From the NCBI GenBank assembly GCA_028571685.1, contig CM053143.1, forward strand, positions 50,027,208-50,091,207: DNA of 64,000 nucleotides, in the 5' to 3' direction. Under the pieces are notes generated by a model. That model saw only the letters and a program-made list of their open reading frames with translations, was not told where the DNA came from and made no database searches. The position numbers and the translations under genes are program-made. This DNA comes from Heterohyrax brucei. Its lineage: Eukaryota > Chordata > Mammalia > Hyracoidea > Procaviidae. This document shows positions 22,821-32,949 of the stretch, piece by piece; position 1 is the first letter of the stretch; each line of letters starts with the position of its first letter.

Positions 22821-22852
22821 TATCTATTTATTTCAGCTCAAGAGACACAGTG

Positions 22853-23009
22853 TTATTGCTGTTGTTAATTGCCATTCAGTTGATTCTGACTCATGGCAGC
22901 CCCATTTATGCAGAGGAGAGCTACTCCATAAGGTTTTCAAGGCTGTGACTTTTCAGAAGCAGATCACCAAGTGGATTTGAACCACCGTTTATGCTACCCA
23001 GGATTTCTA
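22853..23009 (-). repeat. AfroSINE
   Basis: Antisense tail GTTGATTCTGACTCATGGCA, body CTCCATAAGGTTTTCAAGGC, then the head with GTGGATTTGAACCACCG and CCCAGGATTTCTAAAG. Confidence 0.85.
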
Positions 23010-23427
23010 AAGATGCAGTGATCAGCTAACAGACACCAAAAAACCTCTGCAGATGAGACTCTTCTGATGAGTACTTTGACTCTTGCCCATTCCAGTAACA
23101 ATAACCACACTGTCTTTGGAGATTTAATGTCACCCCTGTATGTTTGCCATCTCGAATCCTATCTTCTTCATAGAATTCAAGGGGCCTGGTGCCATGACAG
23201 TAGTTCCTGCTGTCATGTCTGGACTAGAGAGAACAACCACCACATTCCACAGAGCTCTTCAGGTCTTCTAGGGGTCCCCTCATGAATGTATTTCTCAACA
23301 TTACAGAGGGAATGTCCCCTGGATGCTCCTGGGGCACAGAGAAGTAAATTTACTGCTTTTGCATGAGAATTCCCTCTAGGCTTCGATGTCCTTATGCCAT
23401 TGGGTGATTTCTCTGCATAAGTGGGTG

Positions 23428-23600
23428 AGTTTGCCCCTCCAAGGGACATTTGTCTGGACATACGTGGAGATGAGGGGGATGCTGCTTCCATATAGTGTGT
23501 ATGAAGGTCAGGGATACTGTTAAAGATTCTACAATGCACAGGACAACTCCCGCAACAAATTTTCTGGCCCAAAGTTTCAGCGTACCAAGGTTGAGATATT
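23428..23600 (+). repeat. MER5-like hAT (Charlie) fragment
   Basis: TTTGCCCCTCCAAGGGACAT, then CAGGGATACTGTTAAAGATT, CTACAATGCACAGGACAACT and the end CCAAGGTTGAGATATTCTA follow the order of the MER5 family of non-autonomous hAT DNA transposons as I remember it. A 119-codon antisense frame across 23213-23572 is not a gene. Confidence 0.6.
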
Positions 23601-23615
23601 CTACTCTATACTATA

Positions 23616-23690
23616 ACTCGGGGCCTTGATGGGCAGTGGTTAAGAATTTCAGTACGATTCAGTAAAGATCACCACTGGATTCAAATTTCA
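23616..23690 (+). repeat. Possible AfroSINE head fragment
   Basis: GGGGCCTTGATGGGCAGTGG followed by TTAAGAATTT resembles the SINE head; the rest does not match convincingly. Confidence 0.35.
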
Positions 23691-25376
23691 TTTAACCAGC
23701 CAAGCAAACTGAGGCACTCAAGCGAACACATTAAACCCAGAATATCTGCTTTGTGAACCTGTATGAGTGAATTTGGAGCGATCCAGCATTTTAGTCATTC
23801 TACTGTAGTCCAGCAACCTTCAGATCCATTATCACACACATTTCACAGACTTCTGTGTATATAGAACTGCTAACAATAACTTGGACATGAAGCTGAGAAT
23901 TTAAAACTTAAGCTCTTTTTTAAAAAAAAACTTTTCTCAGTTTCCTAGTATACTTAGAAGCAACAACCCAACCCGAGTATATTCGTCATTCACTCAAGTG
24001 CTCTGTATCTGCAGCTGCTTCAGCACCCAAAGCCCTATCCTCTGTTTGCCCTTTATTATTAACTAACTTTTGCTGTTGTATACTATTAGATTACCAATAC
24101 CCATTTAACTGCTGGCCTTTAAATCTAATGAGTGCAGAGATGCAATTCCAGATAATCAGGAACCAGTTAGAAAATCCATTCATGAGATTATGTTTCTCTG
24201 GAACCGATTTTGGTACCAGTTTCTGTTACATGTCAGAGTTCACTCAAAAAAACAGAACCGTGTGAGTAATACATAACGTGGAATTTATTTTTGGTGTTAG
24301 ACCTCATGTGGTTGTGGGAGCTGGTCACTGTGATGCAGGTAAACTGGCAATCAGAAAGGAAAGCTAGCTGTGGATGAGAGCAAAAACGAAGTGTTTGTGA
24401 AAACCAGCTGAACTCTCATCTGTCTCTCACCGTCTCCAACTCTGGCACAGGAAACTGGTACCCGTACCATGACTCAGACCTCAGAGAAGCTGCAAATGGA
24501 CATATGCAGGGCGTGGAGGCGCTGGAGGTCCAGGTGGTGCTTCATGCCAGTGCAGTGAACTAATATGCCAGCAGCGATGCATATGAGTTGCCACAGTGCC
24601 CTGGGCCCTGCACTAACCTTCAGAGCCTTCTGCACAAGCATCTCTCATGGGCAACAGTAATACAAGATCATGCAGGAAAGGAAATTCTTAGCTAAGCTGA
24701 CAGACAGTTCAAAGCTACTGCAATGTGTCTGCCATAATTTAACTCATGATGTTGGGCAATTCACAGTGCCTTCCTAAGGAAATATGAAGCCATATAAGAT
24801 AAAGTAGACCTACCTGGATACTAGTCTGTAGATTATATTTATGAGAGCTATAATTTTTTGAGTATACACTAGTCACTGAACACTTTACATAATCATCATC
24901 TACAAAGTAAAACTTTTATACTTCTCATTTCACAGGTGAAAGAAATCTAGACTTTAAAATATTTATATAGACTATAGTCTATTACCTGAAACCAATCTTC
25001 TCCTAAGTTAGCACCAGGGAAGGAAATTCTTAGCTGTTTTGACACAGTTCAAAGCTGTTTGGTTGCAAATCCTGACTTGCACTGAGATACACTATTTAAC
25101 GTGTGTGTGTGTGTACAAGTCTGTATGTGTATATATATGTATGTACATATATATATCTTAGCCAAGATGTTTATATACACACATGTGTGTTCTATTTTGG
25201 TACCTATTCACATGCTTAACTGTGCAACATTAATGTCTGTTGTGAGTACTGCCCTACTCTAAACCCTTGAGACATTTTCTTACATGTCTTTGTTTTTGCC
25301 ATATTGCATACGTAACTTGTGCACACCAGCTAGTTGCACTACCACTGCCAAGAGCTCTAAATTCTTTTATGACAGT
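23691..25376. other. Unassigned; possible old LTR; local 40-bp repeat
   Basis: 24240-24720 has the style of an old LTR (AAAAAAACAGAACCGTGTGA, then GAATTTATTTTTGG and a GGTTGTGGGAGCTGG block) but I cannot name it. A stretch of about 40 bp at 24677 recurs at 25021. A (GT)n/(AT)n patch lies at 25100-25160. Confidence 0.35.
25100..25160 (+). repeat. (GT)n/(AT)n microsatellite
   Basis: GTGTGTGTGTGTGT followed by TATATATA and GTACATATATATAT units, imperfect. Confidence 0.85.
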
Positions 25377-25888
25377 TGTCTTAATCTAAGTGCTACTGTA
25401 GCAGAAATACCACTGGTAGATGGCTTCAACAAACAGAAGCTTATTCTGTTGTGGTCAAGGAGAGACTGATGCAAATTCAGTGCATCAGCTCCAGGAGAAT
25501 ACCTTCTCTCTCAGCTCTGGGAAAAGGTCCCTGTCATCAATCTGTCACCAATCAAGGAGCTTCTCAGTACAGGGACCCCAGGTCCAAAGAATACACTTTC
25601 TCCTAACTCTTGTTTGTTGTTGATGTGAGGTCATCCAGTCTCTCTACTCGCTTCTCTCTTTTATATCTCAAAAGAAATTGGCTGAAAGACTCAAGTCACT
25701 TGCATAGATTGAGTCCTGCCTCATTAATTATAACTGCTGCTGATCATATCTCATCAACATCCTAGAGACAGGATTTGTAACACATAGAAAAATGATATCA
25801 TGTGACAGAATGGTAGACAGTCGTGTAATACTGCGAATCATAGCTCAGCCAAACAGATATTTTGGGGGACATAATTCAATCCATGACA
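25377..25888 (-). mobile_element. Solo LTR, MaLR-like
   Basis: About 512 bp, TGTCTTAATC at the left and TTCAATCCATGACA at the right, so TG...CA ends. Read antisense it starts TGTCATGGATTGAATTATGT, the start shared by the LTRs at 27594, 36464 and 59612. The layout, ends and 5-bp duplications elsewhere fit the ERVL-MaLR group. No internal region follows. No clear flanking duplication. Confidence 0.7.
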
Positions 25889-27290
25889 GTAGAAAATGTG
25901 TTTTAGTTTCTCTTTCCTAAAACATTGAGCAAAGAGCCTTGCACAAAAGAAATACAGAGAGTATTGTATAGAATTCCTTTGAGTCTACAAAAGTGGTTTA
26001 AATACAGCCCTGCCTATTGCTTGCCACCTGGGTTAGAGAGACTGCTAAGACCGTTTATACTTTGTGACTTCATGAATGCAACTTGACTTTTTGAGAGGTA
26101 ATTTACTTCAATTATACACATACTTTAATATCAAGGAATTAGTTACATCATACTTCCCTTGATTTATCCCATTATATGTAGGGGTCTCTCAGTTATGCTC
26201 TTATTTATCTTTTTGGTAGGAAATCATTTTATTAATTAAGAAAAATCAAAGAATGTCTTCAAAAGTTACAGAAATCTTAGATTTTAAGTTCTATAGATCT
26301 TACATACATGTAGATTTTAATGTGTAGATTTAAATATTTTGACCAGTAGATACCTTAGTTTATGAAACGCTCTATAAATTGAATTCTTACAACAAAAATT
26401 TCACTGTAAATTCTCTGAGATGGTCATGTGTTTAAAGTGACCTATGGGCTGGGCTGAGCTGTGCATAGTCATTCTGAGAAGGAAAACTTCAGTTCTGTTT
26501 TTAATTGTAGACAGATTGCTTTTCATGAATTATTTCTCCCTCAGACCATAAACTGAGATAGATATCTGGCATGCGAATAAAAGATAGAAGTCCCTCCTTA
26601 CTTGTGGCACATACAAAAAATCAGAACAAAGTGGAGATGAGAAAAAAGTGAACATGAATGAATTTAGAGGCAGAAAACACATAGATTATATTAAACCAGC
26701 TATGCTGTAATTTTTAAAAAAAATACGTATATAGCCATTCCTCACTTATCAGCATAGCTACCTTCCAGGCTTTTACACAAAAATCAGCATTATGTGAAAA
26801 TGGAGAATGACTACATCACTGCATAACTGCCAAAGTGTATCAGTACATAGCTATCAAATTATGTCTTTAGGTAACTGCCAAACCACTGAAAATTATGTGC
26901 CAGCCAAGTTGACACATAACCTTATCCATCATAGCCAACTTTACCCTCGCCTCCTACCTTAGTATTCATTATTGCCAGATGGATATAATTAGTGTACAAA
27001 ATACTTGGATAATAGGTTTGTTAACTTGTTATAAATGCAAGATACTGGATAACAAAATAGTAACTGAGGAGTATATATAATTTATTAGTAATAATAGTTA
27101 GAGCAAATGTCAGAATATAAAACCTGGTTAACTGTTGTTGATACTTGATATGTTTAGCACCTACTGATAACATTAACAAGGTGATACTTACCTGAAAAGC
27201 CCTTCATCTTTTGGTAAACCTCTTTCTAATGAGCTAAATCTTCCCCTAGAACAATCCAAGAGAAAACAAGGAGCACTTACTTAAGCACCT
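25889..27290. other. Unassigned AT-rich DNA
   Basis: No exon. Stretches 26740-26850 (CCATTCCTCACTTATCAGCA) and 26900-26935 (GCCAAGTTGACACATAACCT) look like edges of old transposons but cannot be named. Confidence 0.35.
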
Positions 27291-27325
27291 GTAGCACTTA
27301 ACAACTAGGCCACCAGGGTTTCCAG
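27291..27325 (-). repeat. AfroSINE head fragment
   Basis: CACTTAACAACTAGGCCACC followed by AGGGTTTCC is the antisense SINE head only. Confidence 0.75.
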
Positions 27326-27593
27326 ATCCATCTTAACTCTGTGTGCGTTGTTGTTAGTGTATAAAATACATGCTCATATTGCCCTCTCTACTCATCTTTG
27401 TTTCTGAATTACAGTCCAAGCCCCACTTTGTTTTCCTCAAGTTTCGTGTTTCTTCCAGAGTGAATCATTTACAAGAGTATCTTTTTTCCTCCATTTGTCA
27501 TGATATTATTTATGAGTGCAGTTATGAGGATTTTTCTTTTTTATTCACATTCAGGCATAATTCATACTGAAGATTCTAGTCTTTGACCATCAA

Positions 27594-27956
27594 TGTCATG
27601 GATTGAATTCTGTCTCTCCAAAAAATGTATGTAGCCATCTGACTAGGCCATGATTCTGAGTATTGTGTGGTGTCCCTCCATGTTGTAAATGCTGCCTTAT
27701 AGCATCAAGAAAGAGGTAGTGCTGGGAGCAAAGCACATGCTTTGACCCAGGGTCCCTGTGCTTCGGAAGCTCCCAGTCCCCGGGGAAGATTAACACTAAG
27801 GACCTCCCTCCAGAGCCAACAAAGAAAGCCTTCCCCTGGAGCTGATGCCTCGAATTTGGACTCTTAGCCTTCTGGACTGTCACAGATGAAAATTTCACTT
27901 TGCTGAAGCCATCCATTTGTGGTATTTCTGTTATGGCAGTACTAAACAACTAAGCA
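27594..27956 (+). mobile_element. Solo LTR, MaLR-like, internally deleted
   Basis: Starts TGTCATGGATTGAATTCTGT and ends GTATTTCTGTTATGGCAGTA with CTAAACAACTAAGCA. At 363 bp it lacks a central section present in the 500-bp copies. Contains the family landmarks AGGACCTCCCTCCAGAGCCA and CCTTCCCCTGGAGCTGATGC. A 117-codon antisense frame covers it by chance. Confidence 0.72.
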
Positions 27957-27964
27957 GTAAGTAG

Positions 27965-28850
27965 CAGTAAGGACTTCAAGTCTTCTGTACATTCAGCTTG
28001 CAAAATTCTATCTTCTACACATCACAGGTTGTTAATGAGTCTTTATAATGAGTCTTCCACCTCATGCTGTGTTTCTCGTATAGTCCAGTTTTTCAGATCG
28101 TTTACTCAGTTTGTAGATTGAAAAAGTAAGGTGAAAATGTATGCAAATCTTCACACCTTTCCAATTCTGAGCTCTGCAGTATCCCCTTGTTCTCTTCAAA
28201 TGACTGCCTCTTAATCCACATATAGATTCCACATGAGCACAGTTAAGTGTTCTGGAATCCCAGTCTTCATTGTGTTATCTTTAATTTATTATGATCAGCA
28301 CAGTCAAGTACTTTTGCATAGTTGATAAAAGGAAGGTAAATGTGTTTCTGGTATTCTCTGCTTTCAGCGAACATTCATTTAAAAGTAGCAATGATATCCC
28401 TCAGTCCACATCCTCTTCTGAATCCAGCTTGAACTTCTGGTGGTCCTTGTTGATACACATCTGCAGTTGTTTTAATTATCTTCAAAATTCTGCTAGCATA
28501 TGATAATAATGATATTGTCCAATAATTTTCACCTTCTGTTTGACTGTTTTTTTTTTTTTTGGAATGGGCACAAAAATGGATCTCTTTCAGTTGTTTGGCC
28601 AGGTAGCTGTCTTCCAGATTTGACATAGACAGGTACCTCCAGCACTGCATCTGTTTATTGGAACATCTCACTTGGTGTTCCACCACTTCCTGGAGACTTG
28701 TTTTTTTACCAGTGCCTTCATTATATCTCTGCCTTCTTCCTTAGTTAACAGCAGTTCTTGATTATATACTACCGTTTGAAATGGCAGAATGTCAACCAGT
28801 TCTTTCTGGTATGCTGACTCTATATTTCTTCCATCATCTCTGGATGTTTT
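27965..28850 (-). repeat. RTE/BovB-like LINE fragment, antisense
   Basis: Antisense translation shows the reverse-transcriptase region: ENYWTISLLSYASRILKIIK and, a little later, EVQAGFRRGCGLRDIIATFK, hallmark blocks of RTE ORF2. Further left the DNA (GTTTTTCAGATCGTTTACTC) fits the downstream palm region. Contains a T15 run at about 28546. 5' and 3' truncated. Confidence 0.78.
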
Positions 28851-29600
28851 CTACATTATTTAGCTTTTTACTTATTTTTCACTCTTTGTAGGGTTTATTT
28901 TTAAGTTGGAATTGTCAGGTTTCACAAGGTATGCCTATTTCCAGTTTTACTAGAAGATGTCTTATTGTTTCCTAAAGTAATTATAACTGCAAGTATGCAG
29001 TATGTGAGAATTTCTGATATTGTACTTCCTTGTACTGTGGTCAGATGTGTTAAACTGTGCTAATCTAGTGAGTGTCTATTGGTTTATCAGCGTAGTTTTA
29101 ACTCAAAACTCTGAGTTCTGTTGATGTTAAGATCTATTTATGTGTTTGTTGGCCCTGTAAGCTCCTTTTTTAGAAGTGTCTCTCCAGGACTTTTAACCAT
29201 TTTCTATTGAGCTGTTTGCCTTTTTCTTATGTGTTACAAATATCTTCTTCCACTCTGTAGCCTGTCTTTCCTCTCTTTCTGAGCTGCCTTTGATGAACAG
29301 AACTTCTTGATATTAATGTGAATTATCCCTATTTACCTTTATAGTTAGTGCTTTATGTACTTTGTTTTAAAAAATCCTTTTTGTCATGAAATCTAAAGAC
29401 ATTACCATGCATTTCTTATCCAAAGCTTGAGTATTTTGCCTTTTTCATTTAAATTTTCATTCAACCTAGAATTGATTTTGTGTATGAGTTAAAGTGAAAT
29501 TCAAATTCCATGTAACTAGGACTTTTGGTATCTTTATTTTAGTTTCAAAGCTTACTGCTTTTAGTATCCACCCTCAAAAACCAACTTTGGTAGACAACCT
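28851..29600 (-). repeat. Old L1 (L1M-type), antisense
   Basis: T-rich antisense L1 ORF2 style: TGAACAGAACTTCTTGATAT, CCTAGAATTGATTTTGTGTA, TAAAAAATCCTTTTTGTCAT. Highly diverged, boundaries approximate. Confidence 0.5.
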
Positions 29601-29739
29601 TCCAAGCCCTAAATAAATTAAAATTACCAAATTTCTAGTAAGTTAATGATTTTTTTAACCTCTTAGATAAAAGGAAATGGAATTAATATCAAGAGAATAA
29701 TAATATATGGCTAAGGTTATTCTTTTAATTTATTGTAAA

Positions 29740-30353
29740 ACTGATGTGGGCCAGTGTCAGACATTCTCTAACTTCACATGCGGGCAGGAGAATCAAGACC
29801 AACAACCCAAGGCTGATTCCTCTGAGGCAGAGATCAGACATGCCTCCTCTTTATGCCGTCTTTACAACTTCTGACACCAAATGCCCCTCTCACAACACTC
29901 TCTACTTCTCTTCTGGGTTCAGGAATTCATTGCGGTGGCCACACAGAACTCAGTTATGGGCTTTGTTAAGAAAATAACAGTTACAGTTCATCCCCCGGAA
30001 CACTCAGAATGCAGTTCTTGCGTCAGGGCAGCCTCTTCCCAGTCATCCTCAAAGGCACAGCTGCCCCTAGCTCTTGACCTCTACCTAAAGACACTCAGCT
30101 TTTCAGCACAGGGAGCCAAGTGCAAAGCATGTGCTAACTTCTGGCTCATCTTCCTTGGTGCTGATAGGATCCTCTCTTTCTCACCTCTGATTTGGCTCCT
30201 TTCAAGACCAATGGAAAGGCAATACTGACTAATCCCTTTGGGAGGCCATAATTACCCCATCCCGCAGCCCTGCCGGGTCACTTCGGTGGGAGTTACCAGA
30301 CCATGCTACAAAGGCCACACAAAAGTGATACATCACACTACAGTTAAACTTTA
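29740..30353. other. Possible old LTR-type repeat
   Basis: Less AT-rich than its surroundings, with TCAGGAATTCATTGCGGTGG and CCACACAGAACTCAGTTATG blocks reminiscent of ERV LTRs, and an A18 run at 30354. No ends or duplications could be defined. Confidence 0.35.
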
Positions 30354-30370
30354 AAAAAAAAAAAAAAAAA

Positions 30371-30919
30371 CCTTAAAAAAAATACCTATTAACATCAGTA
30401 CAAAACTGAACAAATACATTCCTGTCCCCAGAGACATTCCATTATAGCTGAGGAATCAAACTATAAAGATTCCTAATGTAAGTTTATCCTGGTACCAAGT
30501 TTTTAGCAATTTGATCTTTTAGTGAATTAAGTTCTTTTTTGTAACTACTTCCAAGAATTTGAATTTATGTCAAACTCAATGGGCTAAGAACTTACATTGT
30601 TCTCAAAGCTTATTAAGTAATGTTTTGAAATTAATAGGGATTTTTCAGCTCATCTCTGTAGCACAAGTAAAGGCATTATTTCATTTTTTAGTTTCCGTAG
30701 ACACCTAGGAAACTGTATGTCTTCCAAATAGTGTTTGTCTTTTATGTATAAATCTTAATTTGACAACCTTTTACAATATTGAAAAAAAAATCACAACGTT
30801 TAGAATCACATATTTATCAGGGCCTTAAACAATGAACTTGAAAAATACCAGTTTTAAAGACCTGAAAATTTTTCCTGAATATGAGTGACCATAGTGTAGG
30901 AATCAACTGGGGTATTTGA
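30371..30919. other. AT-rich DNA, nothing recognised
   Basis: No repeat or exon signature seen. Confidence 0.45.
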
Positions 30920-31100
30920 AAAGGTAAAACATTAGATTCAAATCCCAACTCTGCCCTCACAAATGTATACCTATGTATCAATCACTTAATTTTTCTAAGC
31001 CTCAATTTTAATATCCATAAAAACAAAAACTACATAGGTTGCTAGGGTTATCTGTGAGATACTGTAAATATTAGAGCATCTTGGAACTATAAGGCATCAC
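30920..31100 (+). repeat. MIR (old tRNA-derived SINE)
   Basis: AGATTCAAATCCCAACTCTG, then CACTTAATTTTTCTAAGCCT and CAATTTTAATATCCATAAAA follow the MIR core (lost-tRNA B box, then 'cctctgagcctcagtttcctcatctgtaaaa'). Confidence 0.75.
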
Positions 31101-31314
31101 ACAAAGATAACGTTTTTAGAATTAGAAATAATCTATGCTTACATTTTTATAGGCTTTTAATTGCCTGATTGTCTCTCAATTGGTAGTCCTTGACAGCCCT
31201 TGAGATCATTTTCAATGTACTTTTCAATTGTTATCATGATTGTATCATTTTCAAGTTCAAATGGATACTAATTATGAACATTGCTTTTCTTTCTGGCCTT
31301 CTAGTTCAGTTTAA

Positions 31315-31478
31315 CATAAAACCAAACTAAACCCACTGTACTGGTCCACCTCATAGTGACCCTAGAGGTCAAAGTAAAACTGTCCCATAGAATTTCCAAG
31401 GAGCTCCTGCTGAATTTGAAGTGCCACTTTTTGGTTAGCAGGCATAGCACTTAACCCACTATGCTACCAGGGTTTTCT
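31315..31478 (-). repeat. AfroSINE
   Basis: Antisense tail AACCAAACTAAACCCACTGT, body CCCATAGAATTTCCAAGGAG, head GCACTTAACCCACTATGCTA and CCAGGGTTTTC. Sits at the left border of a truncated sense L1. Confidence 0.87.
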
Positions 31479-31481
31479 ATA

Positions 31482-31962
31482 AGGCATCTGCATTGGCAAA
31501 AAAAAAGTAAAAACTTCACTATTTGCAGATGATATGATTGTCTACACAGAGCATTGTAAAGAATCCATAAGTAAACTACTGGGACTGATAAAAGAGTTCA
31601 GAAAAGTAACAGGATATAAGATAGGATAACTAAATCAATAGGATTCCCTTAGACTTAAAAAATAGATCATCAAAGAGGAAATCACCCAATCAATATCATT
31701 TACTGTAGCCCCTCAAAAGGTAAAATACCTAAGAATAAATCTAACAGAAGAAATAGGAGACCTATGCAGAGACAATTACAATATCTTGCTACAGGAAACC
31801 AAAAGAGACTTACATAAGTGGAGAAACCTACCCTGTTCATGGATAGGAATACTTAACGTTGTGAAAATGTCTGTTTTGTCCAAAGTGATCTACATATACA
31901 ATGCAGTCCCAATACAGATTCATGTCATTGTTTACTGAGATGGAGAAAAAATTCACTAACTT
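31482..31962 (+). repeat. Truncated L1, left half (reverse transcriptase)
   Basis: Sense L1 ORF2: [12 protein letters not shown] carries the FADD catalytic motif of L1 reverse transcriptase, then KYLRINLTEEIGDLCR and KVIYIYNAVPIQ. The frame has several stops. It ends GAGATGGAGAAAAAATTCAC with TAAC, where an antisense L1 begins; the same element resumes at 39635. Together the halves make a 2.7 kb 5'-truncated L1. Confidence 0.85.
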
Positions 31963-32949
31963 TTTTTAAAAAATGTTTTATTGTGATTGAGTAAAAATAT
32001 ACAATCCAAATTAAATTTGCATGCTCACCTATCTGCAGCTCCCTCTGCTTGCTGGGCAACAGCACACTCCTCCATCTTACTCCAGATATATCGTATCCTC
32101 TTAACAATCTCCTGTCCCTGCCTCTCCACTCTCTCTTCTCCCTTCTAGTAAGAGACCAGTAGGACAGCATCTTATAGATGCATAGAACCATAAAGTACAC
32201 ACACGTAATGGTCACATTGTGTCCCTGTGTCCAGTCCATTGCTGTCCAAAGAGTTGACCTCAGTGACATTTTCTGGTCAGAGGCAGCAGCAGGTCTAGGG
32301 GCTATGCTCCCAGGGGAGCCCCTAGGCTACCAAACCACCAATTCTGTTTTTTTAGTGGAGTTCTTCGGGTGCACTTCTCTTTTTCCCATTTAGCTACTGG
32401 AACTCAACATTGTGTGCTCCATCGCAGCTGTCTTTGGTGGTAGCCAGGTACCATCTAGTAATTCTGGTCCCATGTTGATACAGTCTCCCTTTCACATGGG
32501 TCCTTCTGTCTCCTGGGCTCTTTTTTCCTTTTGTCTTTGTTGTCCCTGGTAGTCGTCTGTTCCAGATGAGTTGGGACCATTTGGTATACCTCAGATGGCA
32601 GCTTGCTAGCTTTTAAGACCCCAGATGTCACTCACCAATAAGGGTTACAGAAGACTCTCTTAGCAATAGGCCAGTTATGTCAGTTGACCTTGATGTCCCC
32701 TGAGAGCCTGGTCCCCGGATCCCTGCCTCTACTACTCTATCCTTGCTATAATGGGTTAAGAGTAGAAGAGTTTTCAGTTAATGTTGAAGTCCAGTTAAGT
32801 TGATCTTTTTTCTAGTGTGTGCTGTCACTGCTTTCACTCAACAAAATTTCTTTAAACCATCTAATCTATGACCAACCCTGTCCTTCACTTCCCAACCTTG
32901 CAGCCATTAAAGAGTCTTTTCTTCTGTACATAAGTCTATTTTTAAGTCC
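31961..32949 (-). other. L1 3' UTR of the antisense element
   Basis: TTTTATTGTGATTGAGTAAA at the left is the antisense L1 3' end; then AGGTCTAGGGGCTATGCTCC and CAGATGGCAGCTTGCTAGCT landmarks, the latter shared with the sense L1 at 41220-41265 and 61940. Confidence 0.75.

Noticed and set aside
23213-23572. 119-codon antisense ORF
   Set aside because: Covers a MER5-like DNA transposon fragment; no coding signature.
27596-27949. 117-codon antisense ORF
   Set aside because: Chance frame across a solo LTR.
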